The position numbers and the translations under genes were made by a program. The notes under the pieces were generated by a model. That model saw only the letters and a list, made by a program, of their open reading frames with translations. It did no database searches and was not told the DNA's origin. Of a DNA stretch of 64,000 nucleotides, positions 63,623 through 64,000 are shown piece after piece. The DNA is taken from contig NZ_RBAL01000001.1 in assembly GCF_003626535.1 (NCBI RefSeq), positions 496,001-560,000 on the forward strand. Direction: 5' to 3'. Position 1 is the stretch's first letter; every line of letters begins with the position of its first letter. The DNA comes from Streptomyces hoynatensis (GTDB lineage: Bacteria; Actinomycetota; Actinomycetes; Streptomycetales; Streptomycetaceae).

Positions 63623-64000
63623 TGACTTTCCGTACGCCGGGCAGGCCCCGTGATGCCGAAGCTCAGCGGCGCGGACGCGCTCCCCGCCGGCTTACGGCCG
63701 CGGCCGGCGCCGCCGTCCTCGCCCTGGCCACCACGGCCTGTGCCGGGGGCAACGGCGGCTACCTCGGAGGCGGCGGGGACGGCGGCCTGATCCGCGCCTC
63801 CTGGGGCGACCCGCAGCACCCGCTGGAACCCGCGAACACCAACGAGGTGCAGGGCGGCAAGGTCCTCGACATGATTTTCCGGGGGCTCGTGCACTACAAC
63901 CCCGAGACCGGCCGGGCGGAGAACGCCGTGGCCCAGTCGATCGACACCGAGGACCAGCGGAACTTCACCATCAGGCTGAAGGACGGCTGGACGTTCAGCG
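63622..64000 (+). CDS. Family-5 ABC solute-binding lipoprotein, 3' partial
   Basis: First 126 codons only. Arg-rich N-terminus, hydrophobic run and lipobox T-T-A-C (Cys about 41), then H-P-L-E-P-A-N-T-N-E and R-L-K-D-G-W-T-F, close in pattern to the OppA at 56357. GTG 63622 is the only start before the signal in this frame. Likely the first gene of a second peptide importer continuing to the right. Confidence 0.85.
   Translation, partial: MTFRTPGRPRDAEAQRRGRAPRRLTAAAGAAVLALATTACAGGNGGYLGGGGDGGLIRASWGDPQHPLEPANTNEVQGGKVLDMIFRGLVHYNPETGRAENAVAQSIDTEDQRNFTIRLKDGWTFS

Overview
The window is very GC-rich, strongly C/G-ending DNA typical of a Streptomyces or close actinomycete chromosome. Supporting signs are frequent GTG starts, a SARP regulator carrying a rare TTA (bldA) codon, Tat and lipoprotein signals, a SpoIIE-type phosphatase and a BldK/Opp-like peptide importer. 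I saw no tRNA, rRNA, transposase, integrase or CRISPR array.

Left part (1 to about 28.3 kb): a hybrid polyketide gene cluster that runs off the left edge. Its core is a minus-strand operon, read right to left: ACP, FabF-type ketosynthase, FabG-type ketoreductase, FAD monooxygenase, aldo-keto reductase, trans-acting malonyltransferase, a complete KS-AT-DH-ER-KR-ACP polyketide synthase, and an extra ketosynthase protein with no AT or ACP. A berberine-bridge-type oxidase tail converges on it at the edge. Next come an AfsA-type butyrolactone synthase with a HAD phosphatase, an XRE/MmyB-like regulator, a degenerate SDR and the SARP. Then follow a phosphotriesterase-like hydrolase/cupin/SDR/thioesterase operon and a crotonyl-CoA carboxylase/reductase, FabH, 3-hydroxyacyl-CoA dehydrogenase operon that should make an unusual alkylmalonyl-CoA extender. 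The afsA-like and ccr promoters share near-identical SARP-type operators: three heptamers at 11-bp spacing followed by the same 14-bp block. This ties signal synthesis and precursor supply to one regulator. I do not recognise the product.

Middle (28.5 to 46.6 kb): ordinary chromosome. It holds a membrane protein of unknown function, a TetR/aldo-keto reductase divergent pair with a palindromic operator, a Tat-exported serine hydrolase, a two-component system, a DedA protein, a secreted subtilisin with P-domain, a cation-efflux protein, a GNAT acetyltransferase, a GntR regulator, a PAS-GAF-SpoIIE-ATPase phosphatase, a small SPOR-like protein and a TPM-domain protein.

Right part (46.8 to 64 kb): a second-type succinate dehydrogenase operon, a TetR regulator, a family-5 solute-binding lipoprotein with a low-complexity insertion, TypA/BipA, a complete five-gene peptide ABC importer (one ATPase gene carries a patch of foreign-looking codon use), a beta-propeller lipoprotein, and the start of another family-5 binding protein cut by the right edge.

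A recurrent oddity is short tandem repeats with near-helical unit length (10, 11 or 14 bp) in leaders or flanks of many unrelated genes.
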